From the NCBI RefSeq assembly GCF_000688255.1, contig NZ_JHYS01000002.1:326329-390328 (forward strand): a stretch of 64,000 nucleotides of DNA. Direction: 5' to 3'. The notes beneath the pieces are model-generated. The model was given only the letters and a program-made list of their open reading frames with translations. It ran no database searches and was not told the origin of the DNA. The DNA comes from Simplicispira psychrophila DSM 11588 (lineage in GTDB: Bacteria > Pseudomonadota > Gammaproteobacteria > Burkholderiales > Burkholderiaceae_C). Position numbers and translations under genes: made by a program. Shown piece after piece: positions 35,536-45,510 of this stretch (position 1 is the first letter of the stretch; the number at the start of each line of letters is the position of its first letter).

Positions 35536-37491
35536 ATGGGTACGTCCACTGCCTTGAACCGTTCTGTGGCGCGCCGCGTGACGCTGCTGGCCATTGGTTT
35601 GGTCGCCCTGGTGCTGGTGTTGGTCGGCGCCGCCCTGGCGCTGCTGACCGAGCGCAATACGCGTGCGCAGGTGGTGCGCAGCGTGGGCGATACGGCGCAG
35701 AGCGTGGCGCAGTCGCTGGACGCGGCCGACGCCACCAACCGCGAACTGGTGCAGCGCACCATGAAGGGTTTTCAGCGCGAGTTTGATGCGGCGATGCAGC
35801 TCAACGAGGCCACCGGCGAGCTGTCCAGCTATGGCGCACCAGTCAACGGAGACACCACGGCCGTCGATAAATTTGCCCAGGAAACTGGCGGCATTGCCAG
35901 CGTGTTGGCCAAAAAGGGCAATGACTTTGTCACCGTCACCACCTCGATCAAAAACGCCCAAGGCGAGCGCCAGATGGGCGTGGCGCTGGAGCACCACAGC
36001 CCGGACTATGCGCAGGCGCAAAAGGGTGAGCCCTATGCTGGCCGCACGGTGGTCAATGGCAAGCCCTATATGGGTTACATGCTGCCGGTGAAGAATGCCA
36101 GCGGCCAAGTGGTGGCGCTGCTGTACATCGGCAACGACATCAGCGTGTTTGAAGGCATGCTGGAAAAACAGGTTGCACAAACGCACTTTTTTGAGCAGGG
36201 CGGCGTCTATGTGATCGACCCGCGCCAGTCGCTGGCCGAGGCGGTATTTGTTGCCCACCCGACGGCGCGCGGCCAAAAGGTGCTGGAGGCGTATCCGCAG
36301 GCACAGGCGTTTTTGACGGCCCTGGGCAGCGCCTCGGATGGCTTTGTGCGCGACGCCGTGCAGGTGCGCAGTACGGATGCCATCGACCCGTGGGCGTTGG
36401 TGCGCAAGACCCAGGGCAGTGGCTGGTGGGTGGTGGCGGAGGTGCCTGATGGCGAGGCCATGGCCAGCCAGCACCAGATCACGCTGGCGGTGTGGGGGCT
36501 GCTGGCGCTGGCGGTGGCGCTGCTGGCGGCGGGTTTGTTCGTGGTGCTGCGCCGCAGTGTCAGCCAACCACTGCAGGAGCTGACCCAAGCCATCACGCAG
36601 GTGGCGCAGGGCGACTTGACCGAGGCCTTTCGCACCACGCGCCAGGATGAGATGGGCGCGCTGGTGCACGAGGTCGAGAAGCTGCGCCAGCACTATGTAG
36701 CCACGTTGGGCCAAGTGCGCACGGCGGTGGACAGCATCACCACCGCCAGCGCCGAAATTGCCAGCGGCAACCACGACCTGTCCAGCCGCACCGAGCAGAC
36801 CGCCAGCAGCCTGCAGCAAACCGCGCAAAGCATGGAGCAGCTCACCGCCACGGTGCGCCAGTCGGCCGACGCGGCGCGCCAAGCCAATCAGCTGGCGACG
36901 TCTGCCGCCGAGGTCGCGGCGCGTGGCGGCCAAGTGGTTGGCCAGGTGGTCCAGACCATGGGCGAGATCAACCACAGCTCGCGCAAGATCGCCGACATCA
37001 TTGGTGTGATTGACAGCATTGCCTTCCAGACCAATATCCTGGCGCTGAACGCCGCTGTCGAGGCGGCGCGCGCCGGCGAGCAGGGGCGCGGCTTTGCCGT
37101 GGTGGCCTCTGAAGTGCGCTCATTGGCCGGGCGCAGCGCCGAGGCAGCGCGCGAGATCAAGGCGCTGATCGGCATCTCGGTAGAGAAGGTGGAGTCGGGC
37201 GCGCGCCAAGTACAGGACGCCGGCACCACCATGGACGAGATCGTCGGCTCGGTGAAGCGCGTCGGCGACATCATTGGTGAGATCACGGCTGCCGCATCCG
37301 AGCAGTCGGACGGCATCGGCCAAGTCAACACCGCCATCAGCGATCTGGACCAGATGACGCAGCAAAACGCCGCGCTGGTGGAGCAGTCCACCGCGGCCAG
37401 CCAGAGCCTGAGCGATCAGGCGCTGCGCCTAGGGCAGGCGGTGGGCACGTTTCGCCTGCCGGTGGGGCGTACGCTGGCGCTGGCTGCCTGA
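35536..37491 (+). CDS. Methyl-accepting chemotaxis protein with periplasmic Cache domain
   Basis: A 651-residue receptor: N-terminal membrane helix ([19 protein letters not shown]), a large periplasmic Cache_3-Cache_2-like sensor (about 45-320; [19 protein letters not shown] [34 protein letters not shown]), second helix ([20 protein letters not shown]), HAMP ([20 protein letters not shown]) and signalling domain with the conserved hairpin tip [20 protein letters not shown]. It relays ligand occupancy to CheA. No C-terminal CheR-binding pentapeptide is present (ends RTLALAA). Ribosome site TCTGGAGAA. No other che genes nearby. Confidence 0.93.
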   Translation: MGTSTALNRSVARRVTLLAIGLVALVLVLVGAALALLTERNTRAQVVRSVGDTAQSVAQSLDAADATNRELVQRTMKGFQREFDAAMQLNEATGELSSYGAPVNGDTTAVDKFAQETGGIASVLAKKGNDFVTVTTSIKNAQGERQMGVALEHHSPDYAQAQKGEPYAGRTVVNGKPYMGYMLPVKNASGQVVALLYIGNDISVFEGMLEKQVAQTHFFEQGGVYVIDPRQSLAEAVFVAHPTARGQKVLEAYPQAQAFLTALGSASDGFVRDAVQVRSTDAIDPWALVRKTQGSGWWVVAEVPDGEAMASQHQITLAVWGLLALAVALLAAGLFVVLRRSVSQPLQELTQAITQVAQGDLTEAFRTTRQDEMGALVHEVEKLRQHYVATLGQVRTAVDSITTASAEIASGNHDLSSRTEQTASSLQQTAQSMEQLTATVRQSADAARQANQLATSAAEVAARGGQVVGQVVQTMGEINHSSRKIADIIGVIDSIAFQTNILALNAAVEAARAGEQGRGFAVVASEVRSLAGRSAEAAREIKALIGISVEKVESGARQVQDAGTTMDEIVGSVKRVGDIIGEITAAASEQSDGIGQVNTAISDLDQMTQQNAALVEQSTAASQSLSDQALRLGQAVGTFRLPVGRTLALAA

Positions 37492-37527
37492 GCGCCACGC
37501 TACGGGCTTGCTGCAGGCAGTGGCGCT
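37491..37527. terminator. Possible terminator hairpin after the MCP gene
   Basis: AGCGCCAC (37491-37498) pairs with GTGGCGCT (37520-37527) across a 21-nt loop that can itself fold; a TGTTT tail follows. It lies between convergent genes. Confidence 0.4.
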
Positions 37528-37578
37528 GTTTCGGCTGGATTCCCATTGAGCCCGTCAGCGCTGGACGCGTTCAGGCCT

Positions 37579-38682
37579 TCAGGCGTCCAGCGTCGGGTAG
37601 TCGGTGTAGCCTTCTGCACCGCCGCCGTAGAAGGTGGCACGGTCGGGCGTGTTCAGTGGCGCATTGCGTTGCAGCCGCTCGACCAAATCGGGGTTGGCAA
37701 TGTAGGGACGGCCAAAGGCAACGATGTCAGCGCCTGCCGCCAGCGCCTGTTCTGCCATCGCCTTGTCGTAAGCGTTGTTCACCATCCAGGCGCCCTGGCC
37801 GCCAGCGGTGCGGTACACGGCCTTGAGCTGGGCGTAGTCAAATGGCTGATCCGGCAGTTCGCGCGCGCCGCCGGTGGCGCCTTCAACAATGTGCAGATAG
37901 GCCAGACCCAGCGGGGCCAGCTGGTGCATCAGGTAGTCAAAAATTTGCTGCGGGTGGTCGTCGGTGATGTCGTTGGCCGGCGTGACGGGCGAGAGGCGGA
38001 TAGCGGTGCGGTCGGGGCCGATTTCGTCGGTGATGGCGCGCACCACTTCGAGCAGCAAACGGGTACGGTTTTTCAGATTGCCGCCGTAATCGTCGGTGCG
38101 TTGATTGGCACCGGTCTTCAAAAATTGCTCCAGCAGATAGCCGTTGGCGGCGTGGATTTCGACGCCGTCAAAACCACAGGCGATGGCGTTGCGCGCGGCA
38201 TGGCGGTAGTCCTGCACGATGCCGGGCAACTCGGCCGCATCCAGGGCGCGTGGCATGGAGGTATCGACAAAGGTCGGCACGCCGTCCTGGATCAGCACCG
38301 TCTTGGTGTGGGCACGGAGGGCCGAGGGCGCGACCGGCGCTTGGTGCTCGGGCTGCAAGCTGGTGTGCGAAACGCGGCCGACATGCCACAGTTGCACCAC
38401 GATTTGGCCGTCCGCTGCATGCACGGCGTGGGTCACTTTTTTCCAGCCGTCGAGTTGCTCGGTGCTGTAGAGCCCAGGCACGTCCGAGTAGCCCTGGGCC
38501 TGCGGGCTGATGGCGGTGGCCTCGGTGATCAGCAGGCCGGCGCTGGCGCGCTGTGCGTAGTACTGCGCCATCAGCGGCGTCGGGATGGCGTCCGGCGCCC
38601 GGTTGCGCGTCAAGGGCGCCATGGCAATGCGGTTGGACAGGTGCAGGCGGCCGGCCTGGATCGGATCGAACAGAGTGGTCAT
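37579..38682 (-). CDS. Old yellow enzyme family alkene reductase (NemA-like)
   Basis: A 367-residue FMN oxidoreductase. MTTLFDPIQAGRLHLSNRIA, APLTRNRAPDAIPTPLMAQY, QLWHVGRVSH, FDGVEIHAANGYLLEQFLK (substrate-anchoring His and Asn of the HxxN pair) and NQRTDDYGGNLKNRTRLLLE are classical OYE motifs. It reduces activated C=C bonds, maleimides or nitro-compounds with NAD(P)H. An upstream frame reaches 38775 but ATG 38682 gives the standard N terminus and is preceded by TTCAAAAACCTCC-type sequence without a strong ribosome site. Divergent from the YbfB-type MFS gene. Confidence 0.92.
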   Translation of the reverse strand: MTTLFDPIQAGRLHLSNRIAMAPLTRNRAPDAIPTPLMAQYYAQRASAGLLITEATAISPQAQGYSDVPGLYSTEQLDGWKKVTHAVHAADGQIVVQLWHVGRVSHTSLQPEHQAPVAPSALRAHTKTVLIQDGVPTFVDTSMPRALDAAELPGIVQDYRHAARNAIACGFDGVEIHAANGYLLEQFLKTGANQRTDDYGGNLKNRTRLLLEVVRAITDEIGPDRTAIRLSPVTPANDITDDHPQQIFDYLMHQLAPLGLAYLHIVEGATGGARELPDQPFDYAQLKAVYRTAGGQGAWMVNNAYDKAMAEQALAAGADIVAFGRPYIANPDLVERLQRNAPLNTPDRATFYGGGAEGYTDYPTLDA

Positions 38683-38792
38683 GGAGGTTTTTGAAGAAGA
38701 GGGGGAATAAAGGATGGGTGATGAAGCGTAATCGAGCCCGGCCGCCGCTGCACGGGCAAGGACGGCAAAAGCCACTGGTGCGCACGATGATT

Positions 38793-38850
38793 GTTATGAA
38801 AATAATAGCTATAACCGCTTGTCTTATAAGCGCTTGAGGTCGATTTGACC
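38793..38850 (+). repeat. Dispersed repeat copy
   Basis: TTATGAAAATAATAGCTATA, CCGCTTGTCTTATAAGCGCT and TGAGGTCGATTTGACC follow family order, with a clear AAGCGCTT arm. It lies in the 254-bp divergent gap between nemA-like and MFS genes, which holds no other gene. Confidence 0.8.
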
Positions 38851-38936
38851 CTTGAAAAAGATGGTAAATAAGGCATTTGCTGCGCTGGCCTGAAAAAATG
38901 ACACAAGCTCCCAAAAATTCGACACAGGACACTCCC

Positions 38937-40163
38937 ATGCAGACACCTGCGCTGAACCAACTGTCTTCCGTGCGCGCGCACCCGGTGTGGGTGGTGCTGG
39001 CCTTGTCGTTGGGGGCGGCGGTGTCGCTGGGCGTCACGCGCTTTGCCTATGCATTGCTGCTGCCGGTGATGCGCAACGATCTCGGCTGGAGTTACACCCT
39101 GGCCGGAGGCATGAACACCCTCAATGCGCTGGGCTATTTGCTGGGCGCGCTGACCACGCCGTGGCTGCTGCGGCGCATGGCGCCGGGTACGGTGTTGCTG
39201 CTGGGTGCGTTGCTGGCGACGCTGTTCATGGCGCTGAGTGGGTTCTTTATCGACGCCGTGCCCTTGCTGGTGCAGCGCCTGCTGGCGGGCATGGCCAGTG
39301 CGTTGGTGTTTGTCGCTGGTGGGCTGATGGCGGCACGCCTGGGGGCGCTGGACACCGGGCGCAGCGGGCTGCTGCTGGGAATTTATTACGGCGGCACTGG
39401 CTGGGGCATTGTCGCTTCGGCGCTGCTGGTGCCGCCGGTGTTGGCGGCTGCGCCGGCGCTGCATGGCTGGACCTGGGCTTGGTGGGCGCTGGCAGGGGTG
39501 TGCGCGCTGGCGACGGCGGTGTTGGTCTGGCCGGCGCGTGCGCTGCGTGGTCTGGCCAGCGGTGCGCCGACCGCCAGCCCGGGCAATGCCGCGCCGAGTG
39601 CACCACCGGCACCGATTGCCTGGCGCTCGCTGGTGCCAGCGCTGCTGGGCTATGGCCTGTTTGGCGTCGGCTACATCGGCTACATGACGTTTGTCGTGGC
39701 ACTGCTGCGCGACCAAGGCGTGGGCAGTCTGGGGGTGACGGTGTTTTACACGCTGCTCGGTCTGGCGGTGGTGCTGTCGTCGCGCATCTGGGCCGGTCTG
39801 CTGGACCGCAGCCGGGGTGGTCAGGCGCTGTCGCGGCTGAATGCCTTGCTGGGACTGGCAACGGTGTTGCCGGCGCTGAGCAGCGCCTGGCCGGTGGCGC
39901 TGGTCTCGGGCATGCTGTTTGGCGGGGTGTTTTTGTCGGTGGTGGCATCGACCACCGCGCTGGTGCGCCAGTCCCTGGCGCCGGTGCATTGGGCCACCGG
40001 CATCAGCGCCTTCACCATCGTGTTTGCTGCCGGGCAGATCATCGGCCCGACGGTGGTCGGTGCCATTGCCGACGGCCCTGGTGGTTTGGCGCGGGGCTTG
40101 GTGTTCTCGGCTGCCGCGCTGTGGCTCGGGGCGCTGGTGGCGGCGCGCCAGAAGCCGCTGTAA
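38937..40163 (+). CDS. YbfB/YjiJ family MFS transporter
   Basis: About 408 residues with 12 membrane helices. The segment VSLGVTRFAYALLLPVMRND, then LGWSYTLAGGMNTLNALGYL, is the signature of the YbfB/YjiJ (DUF1228) branch of the major facilitator superfamily. Substrate unknown. ATG 38937 (MQTPALNQ) has AGGACA 8 nt upstream; ATG 38898 is an in-frame alternative. It ends inside a strong hairpin shared with the convergent GST gene. Confidence 0.87.
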   Translation: MQTPALNQLSSVRAHPVWVVLALSLGAAVSLGVTRFAYALLLPVMRNDLGWSYTLAGGMNTLNALGYLLGALTTPWLLRRMAPGTVLLLGALLATLFMALSGFFIDAVPLLVQRLLAGMASALVFVAGGLMAARLGALDTGRSGLLLGIYYGGTGWGIVASALLVPPVLAAAPALHGWTWAWWALAGVCALATAVLVWPARALRGLASGAPTASPGNAAPSAPPAPIAWRSLVPALLGYGLFGVGYIGYMTFVVALLRDQGVGSLGVTVFYTLLGLAVVLSSRIWAGLLDRSRGGQALSRLNALLGLATVLPALSSAWPVALVSGMLFGGVFLSVVASTTALVRQSLAPVHWATGISAFTIVFAAGQIIGPTVVGAIADGPGGLARGLVFSAAALWLGALVAARQKPL

Positions 40164-40188
40164 GCGCTGCAGTCGCAGCGCTTACAGC
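40157..40188. terminator. Bidirectional terminator hairpin
   Basis: GCTGTAAGCGCTGC (40157-40170) and GCAGCGCTTACAGC (40175-40188) form a perfect 14-bp stem with loop AGTC. The TAA stop of the MFS gene is inside the left arm and the GST stop lies 2 bp beyond the right arm, so it serves both convergent genes. Confidence 0.8.
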
Positions 40189-40190
40189 GG

Positions 40191-40799
40191 TTATTTCAGT
40201 AAGCCTTCGGCCTGCATGGCGGCGACCACGGCCGGGCGTTGGCTGACGCGCTGGCGCCAGGCCAGCAGGTGTGCCAGCGGCGCCAGATCCAAGCCGACCG
40301 GCTTGGCCCAGTTGGTGATGGTGAACAGGTAGGCATCGGCGACGCTGAACTGCGCCCCCATCAGGTAGTCGCGCCCGGCCAGCTGCTGGTTGACAAATTC
40401 CAGTCTCTTCAGCAAGCGTTCCTTCATCGCAGCCTTGTATTCGTCATTGGCGGCACCGCCAAAGAAGGGCGAACAGCCCTTGTGCAGTTCGGTGCCAATG
40501 AAGTTCAGCCACTCCTGCGCCTGGTAACGCTCAAAGCTGCCGGCGGCTGGCATCAGCTTTTTATCGGGCGCCTGGTCAGCCACGTACTGCACGATGACCG
40601 CGCCTTCGCGCAGCGTGCGGCCGTCATCCAGCACCAGAAACGGCACATAACCCAGCGGGTTGATGCTGTAGTAGTCGGTCCCGTCGGCCAGCTGGTGGGT
40701 CTTGGTGGGTGCGGCAATGGCCTCGTAAGGCAGGCCGGACTCTTGCAGCACGATGTGCGGTGACAGCGAGCAGGCGCCGGGCGAGTAATAGAGTTTCAT
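40191..40799 (-). CDS. Glutathione S-transferase (beta class, GstA-like)
   Basis: A 202-residue cytosolic GST. The thioredoxin-fold N terminus MKLYYSPGACSLSPHIVLQE contains the catalytic Cys10 of beta-class enzymes; NPLGYVPFLVLDDG carries the cis-Pro and REGAVIVQYVAD the glutathione-gamma-Glu site. The helical C-terminal domain includes DYLMGAQFSVADAYLFTI. It conjugates glutathione to electrophiles and often sits beside stress or efflux genes. ATG 40799 is preferred over a frame extending to 40841. Confidence 0.92.
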   Translation of the reverse strand: MKLYYSPGACSLSPHIVLQESGLPYEAIAAPTKTHQLADGTDYYSINPLGYVPFLVLDDGRTLREGAVIVQYVADQAPDKKLMPAAGSFERYQAQEWLNFIGTELHKGCSPFFGGAANDEYKAAMKERLLKRLEFVNQQLAGRDYLMGAQFSVADAYLFTITNWAKPVGLDLAPLAHLLAWRQRVSQRPAVVAAMQAEGLLK

Positions 40800-40865
40800 G
40801 GAGTTTCCTTGGGTGACAGAGCGTGAAAAGCGGGCGCGCAACGCTGCCGCACGCGCCTTGCCATG

Positions 40866-41807
40866 CTATGCGCTGCCCGGATTTTTTGCTGGGAACGGCG
40901 TTTCGCAGCCCAAGTGCGCCAGCAGGCGCGCCAGCGCCGGTGTGATTTCCTTGCTCTGTTGCAGCACGCAAAAGCATTGGCGTTGTATCGGCGGCAGTGG
41001 CGTCAGCAGCTCTTGCAATAGACCCTGGCGCAAAAAATCACGCACCACCCAGCGTGACAGGCAGGCCACGCCCAGTCCGGCCGCCGCCGCCTGTTTGATG
41101 GCTTCGGAACTGCCCAGCTCGATGACGCGGCGGTAGCTGTGCAGCAGCGGCAGGATGGCCAAGTCACCGGTTTCGCGCGTGCCCGAGCCGCTCTCGCGCA
41201 GCAGCCAGACGGCAGTGCGTAGCTGCGCCAGGCTGACCGGCTGGTGCGGGTCCAGGGCGTGCGCGCCGTGCGGCGCTGTGACCAGTACCAGCTCGTCATG
41301 CAGCCAGGGGCGCACCGCCAAGCTAGGGTGGTGGCAATGGCCCTCGACCAGACCAATGTCGAGTGAAAAATCTGCCACGCGCGCGCAAATGTCTTCGGTG
41401 TTGCCAATGGCCACGCTGGACTGCCAGTGCGTGGCCGTGGCCGGCGTGGTGCCCAGAAATTCCGCCAGCAGTGCTGGCAGCACATGGTTGCCCAGCGTGC
41501 TGCTGGCGCCGATGCGCAGCGACTGCAGCTGTGCGCTGGCGTCGTGCGCCATGCGCTCGACTTCGTGCGCGCCTTGCAGCAGGGCCTGTGCGCGCGGCAG
41601 CAGGGCGCGGCCGTTGTCATTCAGCAGCAGGCGCTTGCCGGTGCGGTCAAACAGCTGCAGCGACAGCAGGCGCTCCAGCTCATTCACTGCGCCGCTGGTG
41701 GCTGACTGCGACAGTGCAATGGCGGCGCTGGCTGCGGTAGTGCTGCCGGTCTGCGCCACGGCGACGAAGATTTGCAGTTGGCGCAGTGTCAGGCGAAGCA
41801 CGTCCAT
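40866..41807 (-). CDS. LysR-family transcriptional regulator (YeiE/CysB-like)
   Basis: A 313-residue LysR regulator. The winged helix-turn-helix covers LTLRQLQIFVAVAQTGSTTA and AIALSQSATSGAVNELERLL; the effector domain follows with IGASSTLGNHVLPALLAEFL and GLVEGHCHHPSLAVRPW, similar to YeiE-type regulators. It is divergent from a yeiH-like gene, and a perfect 8-bp dyad at 41821-41843 lies between them. Such pairs control sulfite/sulfonate-related or amino-acid export functions. Inference: it activates the yeiH-like gene in response to a small anion. Confidence 0.9.
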   Translation of the reverse strand: MDVLRLTLRQLQIFVAVAQTGSTTAASAAIALSQSATSGAVNELERLLSLQLFDRTGKRLLLNDNGRALLPRAQALLQGAHEVERMAHDASAQLQSLRIGASSTLGNHVLPALLAEFLGTTPATATHWQSSVAIGNTEDICARVADFSLDIGLVEGHCHHPSLAVRPWLHDELVLVTAPHGAHALDPHQPVSLAQLRTAVWLLRESGSGTRETGDLAILPLLHSYRRVIELGSSEAIKQAAAAGLGVACLSRWVVRDFLRQGLLQELLTPLPPIQRQCFCVLQQSKEITPALARLLAHLGCETPFPAKNPGSA

Positions 41808-41820
41808 AGAGGCTCCTAGT

Positions 41821-41843
41821 ATCTAACGATATATCCGTTAGAT
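41821..41843. promoter_or_regulatory. LysR-type operator between the regulator and yeiH-like gene
   Basis: ATCTAACG (41821-41828) and CGTTAGAT (41836-41843) are perfect inverted arms around 7 nt, matching the T-N11-A core of LysR sites. It starts 13 bp from the regulator's ATG. Confidence 0.75.
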
Positions 41844-41897
41844 GATATGCAAATAACCTGTTGGACGGGAAGCGGCGTGGCGCGCAGACTGCTTTTC

Positions 41898-43055
41898 ATG
41901 TCTCATCCCACGGCACTGACCCGGCACACCCACGCGGCGCACCCGGCTAAATCGAGCGCGCCGACGCTTTCTCCTGCTCCTGTGGCTGCACCGCGTGCTT
42001 GGCGCCGCCTGCTGCCTGGGCTGGCGCTGAGTGCTGTGCTGGCCGGCGCCGGCATCGCTTTGGGGCGCATCGACTGGCTGGCGGCGCACGGCTTCAGCGC
42101 GCTGACGCTGGCCATCGTGCTCGGGATGTTGGTCGGCAACACGGTCTATCCGCGCGTGGCTGCCGCCAGTGGCCCGGGCGTGAATCTGTCCAAACAGCAG
42201 CTACTGCGTCTGGGCATCATCTTGTACGGCCTGCGCCTGACGGTGCAGGACATCGGCCAAGTCGGCCTCGCCGGTGTAGTGGTCGATGCGCTGGTGCTCA
42301 GTTCAACTTTTCTGCTGGCCTGCTGGATCGGTACGCGCTGGTTGGGGCTGGACCGCCAGAGCACCATGCTGATTGGCGCCGGCAGCGCGATCTGCGGCGC
42401 AGCCGCGGTGATGGCCGCCGAGCCGGTGGTGAAGGCCCGCGCCGAGCAGGTCACGGTGGCGGTGGCCACGGTGGTGGTGTTTGGCACGGTGTCGATTTTT
42501 TTGTACCCGGTGCTGTTCCAGCTGAACCAGCCGTGGCAGCTGATTCCCGGCGGCGCCAACGGTTTTGGCCTGTTTGCCGGCTCGACCATCCACGAGGTGG
42601 CGCAGGTGGTGGCCGCCGCGCGCTCGATTGGCCCCGAAGCGGCCGACACGGCGGTGATCGCCAAGATGGTGCGGGTGATGATGCTGGCGCCGTTCCTGCT
42701 GTTGCTGTCAGGCTGGTTGGCCCGTGACACAGCCCGCAAAGCAAAGCGCAATGCCAGCGGCCAGGGCGCCCAAAGCGCCAAGGGCAAGATCGCCATCCCC
42801 TGGTTTGCCTTCGGCTTTATCGCCGTGGTGCTGTTCAACTCGCTGCAGTGGTTGCCCGTCCAGGCCACTGCCGTGGCCACCGATATTGACACCGGCCTGC
42901 TGGCCATGGCCATGGCGGCGCTGGGGTTGTCCACGCACTTCAGCGCCATCCGCAAGGCCGGCGCCAAGCCGCTGTTGTTGGCGCTGATTTTGTTTGGCTG
43001 GTTGCTGGTCGGCGGTGGGCTGATCAACCACTGGGTGCCGGTGCTGCTGGGCTGA
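41898..43055 (+). CDS. YeiH/UPF0324 family putative anion exporter
   Basis: About 385 residues and 10-11 membrane helices. Landmarks of the YeiH (Cons_hypoth698) family: [54 protein letters not shown] and [20 protein letters not shown]. Homologues are implicated in export of sulfate-like anions, but evidence is thin. ATG 41898 (MSHPTALT) starts close to the usual N terminus; ATG 41847 adds 17 unlikely residues and sits 4 bp from the operator. Controlled by the divergent LysR gene. Confidence 0.85.
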   Translation: MSHPTALTRHTHAAHPAKSSAPTLSPAPVAAPRAWRRLLPGLALSAVLAGAGIALGRIDWLAAHGFSALTLAIVLGMLVGNTVYPRVAAASGPGVNLSKQQLLRLGIILYGLRLTVQDIGQVGLAGVVVDALVLSSTFLLACWIGTRWLGLDRQSTMLIGAGSAICGAAAVMAAEPVVKARAEQVTVAVATVVVFGTVSIFLYPVLFQLNQPWQLIPGGANGFGLFAGSTIHEVAQVVAAARSIGPEAADTAVIAKMVRVMMLAPFLLLLSGWLARDTARKAKRNASGQGAQSAKGKIAIPWFAFGFIAVVLFNSLQWLPVQATAVATDIDTGLLAMAMAALGLSTHFSAIRKAGAKPLLLALILFGWLLVGGGLINHWVPVLLG

Positions 43056-43066
43056 AGAACGCGGTC

Positions 43067-43270
43067 TTACGGGCTGGCGCAGACGGCGGGGCGCTCGGCC
43101 TGGCCAAAAATCAGGCAGCGTTGGTCGGGTCCCAGTTGCACGCAGCGCGCGCCGGCGGGTTTGCCGTGCGGTATGCCAGGGATGGCACTGGAGATGGACG
43201 GCGTGGTGCAGCAAGCGCCGCAGCTGGGACGGCAGTCGGTGGGTGCGGGCGGTGCGACTAGCCGAACCAT
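43067..43270 (-). CDS. Short YkgJ-like cysteine-cluster protein
   Basis: A 67-residue Cys-rich protein: CRPSCGACC, then [34 protein letters not shown]. These are the Cys motifs of the YkgJ (CxxCxxxCC-type) zinc/iron-chelating family. Homologues usually carry ~20-25 more residues after the final PAVC; here the frame ends at ASP, so the tail is lost or truncated. The frame extends upstream to 43354, but ATG 43270 gives the compact domain. It converges on the yeiH-like gene with an 11-bp gap. Confidence 0.7.
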   Translation of the reverse strand: MVRLVAPPAPTDCRPSCGACCTTPSISSAIPGIPHGKPAGARCVQLGPDQRCLIFGQAERPAVCASP

Positions 43271-43374
43271 AACTGCCAACGCTTGCAGTGGGTGCTCAAG
43301 CGCTGGCGGCGCGTTGCAGAAGAGGGGGTAAATGCATGACCGGGATTGGAGCACAACTACTGCGCAGGCAATGC

Positions 43375-43390
43375 TGTTTCACGTGAAACC
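43375..43390. promoter_or_regulatory. parS: parS site 1 (upstream of mnmG)
   Basis: TGTTTCACGTGAAACC matches the parS consensus TGTTTCACGTGAAACA in 15 of 16 positions with a perfect GTTTCACGTGAAAC core. It is intergenic, 2.9 kb before parA. Of the 266 bp between the YkgJ-like and mnmG genes, this is the only feature recognised. Confidence 0.92.
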
Positions 43391-43536
43391 CAGCGCTGCC
43401 GTAAAACCCCACGTGTGCTCAATTTGAGCAGCGCTACCGGCAAAGTGGGAAAATCGCTGGTTCGCCGGCATGTCACCGATTGACATGCCGGCGCTGTTTT
43501 TGACCATTGGGCCCGCGTGCCCCGGAGCGTTGTTTC

Positions 43537-45510
43537 ATGTTGTACCCCCAGGAATTTGATGTCATCGTTGTGGGTGGCGGCCACGCCGGCACCGAGGCGG
43601 CGTTGGCTGCTGCGCGCATGGGCTGCCAGACGCTGCTGCTCACGCACAACATCGAGACGCTGGGGCAGATGAGCTGCAACCCGTCGATTGGCGGCATTGG
43701 CAAGGGCCATTTGGTGAAAGAGGTGGACGCGCTGGGCGGCGCCATGGCACTGGCGACCGACGAGGCGGGGATCCAGTTTCGTATTCTGAACAGCTCCAAA
43801 GGCCCGGCGGTGCGTGCCACGCGGGCGCAGGCCGATCGCATTTTGTACAAGGCCGCGATTCGCCATACGCTGGAGAATCAGCCCAATCTGCTGATTTTTC
43901 AGCAGGCAGTGGACGACCTGATGGTCGAGGGCGACCGCGTGGTCGGTGCCGTCACACAGGTCGGTATCCGTTTTCGTGGCCGCACCGTGGTGCTGACAGC
44001 GGGGACTTTTCTCGATGGCAAAATCCACGTGGGGCTGAATAACTATGCGGCTGGCCGTGCCGGCGATCCGCCCGCCATCAGTCTGTCAGCCCGCCTGAAA
44101 GAACTGCAGCTGCCGCAAGGGCGCTTGAAAACCGGTACGCCGCCACGCATCGATGGGCGCAGTATCGATTTCTCAAAATGCAGTGAGCAGCCGGGTGACG
44201 GTATGCCGGGCGGTGTGGCGGGTGCTGTGCCGGTATTCAGCTACCTAGCGCATCTGCGCGGCGGTGCAGCGATGCACCCGCAGCAAATGCCGTGCTGGGT
44301 CACCCACACCAACCTGCGCACGCACGACATTATCCGCAGCGGCTTTGACCGCAGTCCGATGTTCACCGGCAAGATCGAGGGCATCGGCCCACGCTATTGC
44401 CCCAGTGTCGAAGACAAGATCAACCGCTTTGCCGACAAAGACAGCCACCAGATTTTCCTGGAGCCCGAAGGGCTGACGACGCACGAGTTTTACCCGAACG
44501 GCATCAGTACTAGCCTGCCGTTCGACATCCAGCTGGCCTTGGTGCGCAGCATGGCTGGGCTGGAGAACGCGCACATCCTGCGCCCTGGCTACGCCATCGA
44601 ATACGACTACTTTGACCCGCGCTCGCTCAAGAGCAATTTTGAGACGCGCCAGATTCAAGGGCTGTTTTTTGCCGGTCAGATCAACGGCACCACTGGCTAC
44701 GAGGAGGCGGCCGCGCAGGGGCTATTTGCTGGCGCCAATGCCGCCCTGCAATGCAAGGGGCTGGAGTCGTGGCTACCCGGGCGTGACCAAGCCTACCTGG
44801 GCGTGCTGGTGGACGACCTGATCACCAAGGGCGTGACCGAGCCGTACCGTATGTTTACCAGCCGCGCCGAATACCGCCTGCAGCTGCGCGAGGACAACGC
44901 CGACATGCGCCTGACCGAAGTCGGCCGCCAGCTGGGACTGGTGGACGATGTGCGCTGGGAGGTATTCAGCCGCAAGCGCGATGCTGTTTCACGTGAAACC
45001 GAGCGTCTGAAAACCACTTGGGTCAATCCACGCAATCTGCCGTCCGAAGAAGCGGTGCGCGTGCTTGGTAAGGCCATTGACCATGAATACAACCTGTTTG
45101 AATTGCTGCGCCGTCCCGATGTGTCGTATGGCGCGCTGATGGCGATGCAGGATGGTAAATACGCCAGCAGCGCGGTGTCCCGTGAAGCACTGGGCGCCTT
45201 GAGTGATTCGGTGGTAGAGCAGGTAGAAATTGCCGCCAATTACGCTGGCTACATCGATCGCCAAAAAGACGAAATTGGCCGCGCAGCGCATTACGAGAAA
45301 CTGCGCCTGCCGCCCGAGCTGGACTACATGCAGGTGACAGCGCTGAGCATCGAAGCGCGCCAATCATTGGCACGCTTCAAGCCCGAAACGCTGGGGCTGG
45401 CCTCGCGCATCAGCGGTATCACGCCGGCTGCCATCTCGCTGCTGCTGGTGCATTTGAAGCGCGGAGGTTTCAAGGATTTTGTTGCCGCCCCGGCGGGAGA
45501 GGCTGAATGA
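43537..45510 (+). CDS. mnmG: tRNA uridine-5-carboxymethylaminomethyl modification enzyme MnmG (GidA)
   Basis: A 657-residue FAD enzyme. [20 protein letters not shown] is the dinucleotide fold, followed by [45 protein letters not shown] and [20 protein letters not shown] with [17 protein letters not shown], all GidA signatures. With MnmE it installs the cmnm5 group at the wobble uridine of several tRNAs. Start ATG 43537 (MLYPQEFDV). It overlaps rsmG by 4 bp, and the gene contains parS site 2. First gene of the mnmG-rsmG-parA-parB chromosome-maintenance cluster. Confidence 0.97.
   Translation: MLYPQEFDVIVVGGGHAGTEAALAAARMGCQTLLLTHNIETLGQMSCNPSIGGIGKGHLVKEVDALGGAMALATDEAGIQFRILNSSKGPAVRATRAQADRILYKAAIRHTLENQPNLLIFQQAVDDLMVEGDRVVGAVTQVGIRFRGRTVVLTAGTFLDGKIHVGLNNYAAGRAGDPPAISLSARLKELQLPQGRLKTGTPPRIDGRSIDFSKCSEQPGDGMPGGVAGAVPVFSYLAHLRGGAAMHPQQMPCWVTHTNLRTHDIIRSGFDRSPMFTGKIEGIGPRYCPSVEDKINRFADKDSHQIFLEPEGLTTHEFYPNGISTSLPFDIQLALVRSMAGLENAHILRPGYAIEYDYFDPRSLKSNFETRQIQGLFFAGQINGTTGYEEAAAQGLFAGANAALQCKGLESWLPGRDQAYLGVLVDDLITKGVTEPYRMFTSRAEYRLQLREDNADMRLTEVGRQLGLVDDVRWEVFSRKRDAVSRETERLKTTWVNPRNLPSEEAVRVLGKAIDHEYNLFELLRRPDVSYGALMAMQDGKYASSAVSREALGALSDSVVEQVEIAANYAGYIDRQKDEIGRAAHYEKLRLPPELDYMQVTALSIEARQSLARFKPETLGLASRISGITPAAISLLLVHLKRGGFKDFVAAPAGEAE
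44985..45000. promoter_or_regulatory. parS: parS site 2 (inside mnmG)
   Basis: TGTTTCACGTGAAACC, identical to site 1, lies within the mnmG coding sequence and encodes VSRET in frame. Long conservation of such a word in coding DNA supports ParB binding. Confidence 0.9.
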
